Shown here piece after piece: positions 61,028 to 64,000 of a stretch of 64,000 bases of DNA. A model generated the notes under the pieces. That model worked only from the letters and a program-made list of their open reading frames with translations. It had not been told where the DNA came from and did no database searches. This DNA is from Pontibacter lucknowensis (GTDB lineage Bacteria; Bacteroidota; Bacteroidia; Cytophagales; Hymenobacteraceae). Within the stretch, counting starts at the first letter, position 1, and each line of letters begins with the position of its first letter. Made by a program: the position numbers and the translations under genes. The stretch is taken from assembly GCF_900156415.1 (NCBI RefSeq), contig NZ_FTNM01000007.1:62001-126000 (forward strand), written 5' to 3'.

Positions 61028-61561
61028 TTAGTCTTTGATGCTCGCCGACAGTTGTCTGAAGTCTTCTTTAAGCTGTGGCGCGTTTGCGGCCAATGTCCAG
61101 CAAATCACTTTGTAGTAATGTGTTTTTGTTTCTACAGCTGTGATGAGCATAAAGAAGTCGCCATCTTCATCAGTCCACTTCAGTTCGCTTTGCGCAACAT
61201 GGTTTCCATTTGATTCAAAAACCTTGGCCTTGCTCAGTTTGCGTCTCTTCTCCTCCTTTTTGTAGTCGGCCGCAAAGCTATCCAGAAAATCAGCCGCATT
61301 TTCGAACCTCATGCCCTTCAGTTCAAGCTCTTCTTTCGAGTCCTCTATCACAATTGTATAAGCCTCTTTATTTTTATTGAAATACTGCAGACTGGCAACA
61401 TCGTTCAGCTCATAAGTTTTGACCATGTAGCTGGGTATTTCCATTGAGTAAGAGTGACCTCCTTTGCGCTCAGCAAACTGCGTTTGAGCATGCGCGGCAG
61501 AGTAACTGCCCAGGAGGAGCAGGAAGAAGGCTAATAGTTTAGCAGGAGTAAAAGTTTGCAT
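61028..61561 (-). CDS. Secreted protein of unknown function (177 aa)
   Basis: A 177-residue exported protein: signal peptide about 1-26 (LLAFFLLLLGSYSAAHAQ), then a mixed alpha/beta domain (GGHSYSMEIPSYMVKTYEL, KEAYTIVIEDSKEELELKG, FFMLITAVETKTHYYKVICW). No family is recognised with confidence. A longer frame adds 16 residues upstream, but a promoter-like box (TATATTTA at 61598-61591) lies close before ATG 61561, so the shorter start is used. Convergent with the GT4 gene, three bases apart. Confidence 0.72.
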   Translation of the reverse strand: MQTFTPAKLLAFFLLLLGSYSAAHAQTQFAERKGGHSYSMEIPSYMVKTYELNDVASLQYFNKNKEAYTIVIEDSKEELELKGMRFENAADFLDSFAADYKKEEKRRKLSKAKVFESNGNHVAQSELKWTDEDGDFFMLITAVETKTHYYKVICWTLAANAPQLKEDFRQLSASIKD

Positions 61562-61867
61562 AAGCTTATAAAAGTATAATGATGAATAGCTAAATATAGG
61601 AAGTTGCATTTATTTTGGTGCAATTATTTTTCTGGTTCAATAACTCAAAGAAAGGTGTAAAAACTACTCAGGTGTTGCCAGGGTGTTAAAGTCTATGGTC
61701 TTTTTGTTACGTTTATGGCTTTGCAACACTGATACTTGTGGCGGGGCGTGAGGAGAGAGCGGGTTTTTGGCACAGCCTTTGATTATGGAGGTATAGCAGA
61801 GCATATTTTCAGGCCTGGGCTTTGCTACTAATCGAACTTACCATAAAAAAATGAAGGAGAAATAAAG
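61562..61867. other. Divergent intergenic region with one visible promoter
   Basis: The 306 bases hold TTG (61623-61621), 22 bases, then TATATTTA (61598-61591) on the minus strand for the 177-residue secreted protein. On the plus strand nothing as clear is seen; the A/G-rich GGAGAAATAAAG just before ATG 61868 may help initiation. No RNA gene or repeat recognised. Confidence 0.5.
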
Positions 61868-62392
61868 ATGAAGAAGATAATAGCAGCCCTTTCGCTAGGC
61901 ATGTTAGTTGCAGGTGGTAGCGCTTTTGCTCAGACCTCAACCAAACCGCAAGACCAAAAGCCGCGCAGTGAAATGCGGGCAGCCATGAAGGACAGAGCCC
62001 AGAAAAGCCCTGAAGAGATGGCCCAGATGAAAACTGATAGAATGGCTCAGAGGTTAGAGTTGAACGAAGCTCAGAAAAGCCAATTACAGGCACTGAACAT
62101 GCGACAGGCACAGGAAATGAAAGCTATGCGCGAGAGCCATAAAGCAACCGGAGAAAAGTCAACTGAGCAGAGAGCGCAGATGCAGGAAGCTAGAAAAGCA
62201 AACCACGATCAGTGGCAGGCTGAGCTGAAAAGCATCCTGACTGCAGAGCAATATGCTAAGTATGAAGCCGATCGTGAGCAGATGAAGCAGAAGCGTGCTG
62301 ATGGCAGAAAAGGCCAGAAATCAGGTGAACACAAGAAATCTGGCGAGCATAAGAAAAGAGGCGAGTACAAGAAGCAACAGCAGGGAAAGTAA
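61868..62392 (+). CDS. Secreted Spy/CpxP-like helical protein (DUF4890-like)
   Basis: A 174-residue exported protein: signal peptide about 1-21 (GGSAFAQ) and an alpha-helical, Lys/Glu/Gln/Met-rich body. LTAEQYAKYEADREQMKQK and the earlier LELNEAQKSQLQALNMRQ are the LTxxQ-type motifs of the Spy/CpxP periplasmic group. The C-terminus has a short repeat, GEHKKS-GEHKKR-GEYKKQ. Likely a periplasmic stress or chaperone-like factor. Known members bind unfolded proteins; this one is not characterised. Confidence 0.75.
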   Translation: MKKIIAALSLGMLVAGGSAFAQTSTKPQDQKPRSEMRAAMKDRAQKSPEEMAQMKTDRMAQRLELNEAQKSQLQALNMRQAQEMKAMRESHKATGEKSTEQRAQMQEARKANHDQWQAELKSILTAEQYAKYEADREQMKQKRADGRKGQKSGEHKKSGEHKKRGEYKKQQQGK

Positions 62393-62414
62393 TCCCTTTT
62401 AAGAACCCATAGTT

Positions 62415-62456
62415 AAAGCGCGGGTGGACCATAAAGTGTCTGCCCGCGCTTTTTTA
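62415..62456. terminator. Terminator between the Spy-like gene and nth
   Basis: AAGCGCGGG (62416-62424) pairs with CCCGCGCTT (62443-62451), followed by T's to 62455. Confidence 0.85.
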
Positions 62457-63143
62457 TTAGGCTATACCTCCGACTTTGTTTTCAGGATCGTCAGGTATGT
62501 TAGGATAATGCTTCTGGAAGAAGGCGCAGAAATGCGTGAGCGGGCATTCCTCACACTTGGGCCTACGGGCGATGCAGATGTAACGTCCATGTAATATGAG
62601 CCAGTGGTGCGCCTTCGCAATGAGTTCCTGCGGCAGGTTAGCTACAAGCTCTTTCTCTACCTCGAGGGGAGTTTTGGCTGTCTTCGAAACCAGGCCGAGG
62701 CGCTTGCTCACCCGAAACACATGCGTATCCACGGCCATGGCCGGCTGGTTCCAGATCACCGAGACGATCACATTGGCGGTTTTGCGACCCACACCCGGCA
62801 GCTTCACCAGCTCCTCCACCGTGCTGGGCACCTCTGAGTTGAACTGCTCCACCAGCATTCTTCCCAAGCCAGCTAAATGCTTCGCTTTGTTGTTGGGGTA
62901 GGAGATGCTCCTGATGATTGGGAAAATTTCCTCCGGAGTCGCTGCAGCCAGATGTTCGGGTGTAGGGAATGACTCGAACAGGGCAGGCGTTACCATGTTT
63001 ACCCGTTTGTCGGTACACTGGGCGCTGAGTACAACGGCCAGTATCAGTTCATAAGGATTGGAGTAGGCCAGCTCAGTTTCCGGGTCCGGAAAGTTCTGGG
63101 TAAAGTGCTCGATCAGCAGCTTATAGCGTTCACGTTTGCGCAT
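62457..63143 (-). CDS. nth: Endonuclease III
   Basis: DNA glycosylase/AP lyase for oxidised pyrimidines. The 228-residue protein has the HhH motif LPGVGRKTANVI with catalytic Lys121, Asp139 in VDTHVFRV, and the [4Fe-4S] cysteines Cys190, 197, 200 and 206. Length matches the family. It lies 19 bases after the small anti-sigma-like gene on the same strand, so it may share the sigma-factor transcript. Confidence 0.97.
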   Translation of the reverse strand: MRKRERYKLLIEHFTQNFPDPETELAYSNPYELILAVVLSAQCTDKRVNMVTPALFESFPTPEHLAAATPEEIFPIIRSISYPNNKAKHLAGLGRMLVEQFNSEVPSTVEELVKLPGVGRKTANVIVSVIWNQPAMAVDTHVFRVSKRLGLVSKTAKTPLEVEKELVANLPQELIAKAHHWLILHGRYICIARRPKCEECPLTHFCAFFQKHYPNIPDDPENKVGGIA

Positions 63144-63162
63144 AAAAAAAGTTTGCAGTCGG

Positions 63163-63393
63163 TTAAGACTGCAAACTTAAGCTTTTTGAGTAATTTAAAA
63201 TGTTGTCGATAGACTGCTGGCTAGGGCTTTTGGCCGCGCCGTCAAGCAGTCGCTGGAGGAGCATGAGATCAGAGCAGCTGTCAGCCAGCTCGTTGTCGTG
63301 CATCAATGCTGTTTCCAGTTGCTCGAGGGCAGGGTCTGCCAACTCATTGTATACGTACTGGATCAGCTCATTCTGAGTAGAGGTTTTTATCAT
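63163..63393 (-). CDS. Small anti-sigma-like protein overlapping the sigma gene
   Basis: A 76-residue acidic helical protein (IKTSTQNELIQYVYNELADP, then ALEQLETALMHDNELADS). The N-terminal pattern resembles the cytoplasmic helix of zinc-less anti-sigma factors, but there is no membrane segment. Its ATG (63393) lies inside the last codons of the sigma-factor gene, overlapping by 26 bases, a common arrangement for sigma/anti-sigma pairs. The function is inferred from context only. Confidence 0.65.
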   Translation of the reverse strand: MIKTSTQNELIQYVYNELADPALEQLETALMHDNELADSCSDLMLLQRLLDGAAKSPSQQSIDNILNYSKSLSLQS

Positions 63394-63970
63394 AAGCAAT
63401 CGTGCTGTTTAGCATCTTTTTTCTTAGGTTGATCAATGCGTAGCGCATACGACCTAAAGCTGTGTTGATGCTCACACCGGTTGCTTCGGCTATCTCCTGG
63501 AAACTCATATCGGCATAATGACGCATCATGAGTACTTCCCGCTGCGCCTGTGGCAGCGTTTGGATCAGCTCGCGCAGTCTGGCATGGGTGTCCTCCTTGA
63601 TCTGCTGTGACTCAGCGGAGTCTTCAGCAAAAGACAAGGCGTTGAACACATTACTACCGTCCTCCAGCGTGATCATCGGGCTTCGTTTCTCTTTACGGAA
63701 AAAGTCGATTGCCAGGTTGTGGGCAATACGGCATATCCAGGACGAGAACTTGCCTTCTTCGTTATACCTGCCGCCCTTCATGGTATGGATAGCCTTGATA
63801 AAAGCGTCCTGCATGAGGTCCTCAGCGGTATACGTGTCCTTAACAATCAGTAAGATCGTAGTGAATACTTTGTTCTTGTGTCTGTTTACTAGCTGTTCAA
63901 ACGCATTTTCGTTACCTGCGATGTAGAGCGAGACTAAAGCAGAGTCGCTCAGCTGGGTAGTTGTATTCAT
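63368..63970 (-). CDS. ECF-type RNA polymerase sigma factor
   Basis: A 200-residue sigma-70 family factor: region 2 (about 25-100) with YTAEDLMQDAFIKAIHTM and SSWICRIAHNLAIDFFRKEKR, and region 4 (about 130-185) with LPQAQREVLMMRHYADMSFQEIAEATGVSINTALGRMRYALINL. It directs RNA polymerase to a specific promoter set. The Bacteroidota-wide ECF branch with this sequence is usually constitutive or stress-linked. The 3' end overlaps the small anti-sigma-like gene. Confidence 0.93.
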   Translation of the reverse strand: MNTTTQLSDSALVSLYIAGNENAFEQLVNRHKNKVFTTILLIVKDTYTAEDLMQDAFIKAIHTMKGGRYNEEGKFSSWICRIAHNLAIDFFRKEKRSPMITLEDGSNVFNALSFAEDSAESQQIKEDTHARLRELIQTLPQAQREVLMMRHYADMSFQEIAEATGVSINTALGRMRYALINLRKKMLNSTIAYDKNLYSE

Positions 63971-64000
63971 CGTAAAGCTACATTAGTTTAACGTAGAGCT

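Noticed and set aside
1-64000. tRNA, rRNA, CRISPR arrays, insertion sequences, integrases or prophage genes
   Set aside because: None was recognised by eye; short intergenic regions are explained by terminators and promoters. A tRNA search program would be decisive.

Overview
The window is a contiguous piece of a chromosome from a member of the Bacteroidota, most likely the order Cytophagales (a Hymenobacteraceae or Pontibacter-like lineage; that placement is inference, not computed). The evidence is the gliding/type IX secretion genes gldB, gldD, gldE and PorG-like DUF6089 proteins, the ExbB-ExbD-ExbD-TonB cluster, the synteny nadK / DUF6089 / uppS / bamA / ompH / ompH, the 29-residue COX24-type ribosomal protein, the near absence of Shine-Dalgarno sequences, and recurrent TAnnTTTG -7 promoter boxes, which are typical of this phylum. 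The content is almost entirely housekeeping. I see no rRNA, tRNA, CRISPR array, prophage or insertion sequence.

Layout. 1-2273 (minus): a pdxJ-mnmH-selD operon joining vitamin B6 synthesis with tRNA 2-selenouridine formation (selD runs off the left edge). 2440-7891 (plus): YqeY, CvpA, a PabA/TrpG glutaminase, an alpha/beta hydrolase, a CBS protein, a POTRA/D15 outer-membrane protein and nadK. 8016-15587 (plus): two PorG-like proteins, uppS, bamA, two Skp/OmpH chaperones and an RluD-type pseudouridine synthase, i.e. an envelope-assembly block. 15683-22575 (minus): the ExbB-ExbD-ExbD-TonB-TonB energy-transduction cluster, ending in a small membrane protein, a PstS-like lipoprotein and a large TPR protein. 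23138-31269: mazG, glmM, a cysteine desulfurase, a LOG-family nucleotide hydrolase, hemH and the ribosome-assembly GTPases era and der. 31342-37201: two tiny acidic lipoproteins, two poorly known proteins, a MurNAc-6-P etherase and amino-sugar kinase pair for peptidoglycan recycling, a small cytochrome-b5-like protein and an unusual arginase-family protein. 37443-45402 (plus): a fatty-acid degradation block: acyl-CoA synthetase, MarR regulator, FadN-, FadA- and FadE-type enzymes. 45546-50797: a GT2 glycosyltransferase, an unknown secreted protein, an acyl-CoA thioesterase, an apparently orphan cobalamin riboswitch and recG. 50911-54581 (minus): mutY-ssb-gldE-gldD. 54934-57967 (plus): HU, a TPR protein, the COX24-type ribosomal protein and RNase G. 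58052-63970: an outer-membrane barrel, gldB, a GT4 glycosyltransferase, two small secreted proteins, nth, and an ECF sigma factor overlapping a small anti-sigma-like gene.

The most unexpected signal is a cobalamin (B12) riboswitch on the minus strand at about 48505-48650. It lies between recG and a thioesterase gene with no B12 transporter or enzyme behind it, only a 19-codon ORF. Other points worth following are an arginase-family protein lacking two of six metal ligands, a strongly over-represented GGTATA/TATACC word, a transcription terminator inside the coding end of a convergent gene, and two tandem PorG paralogues. Start codons were often reassigned using promoter boxes or terminators lying inside the longer open frames.
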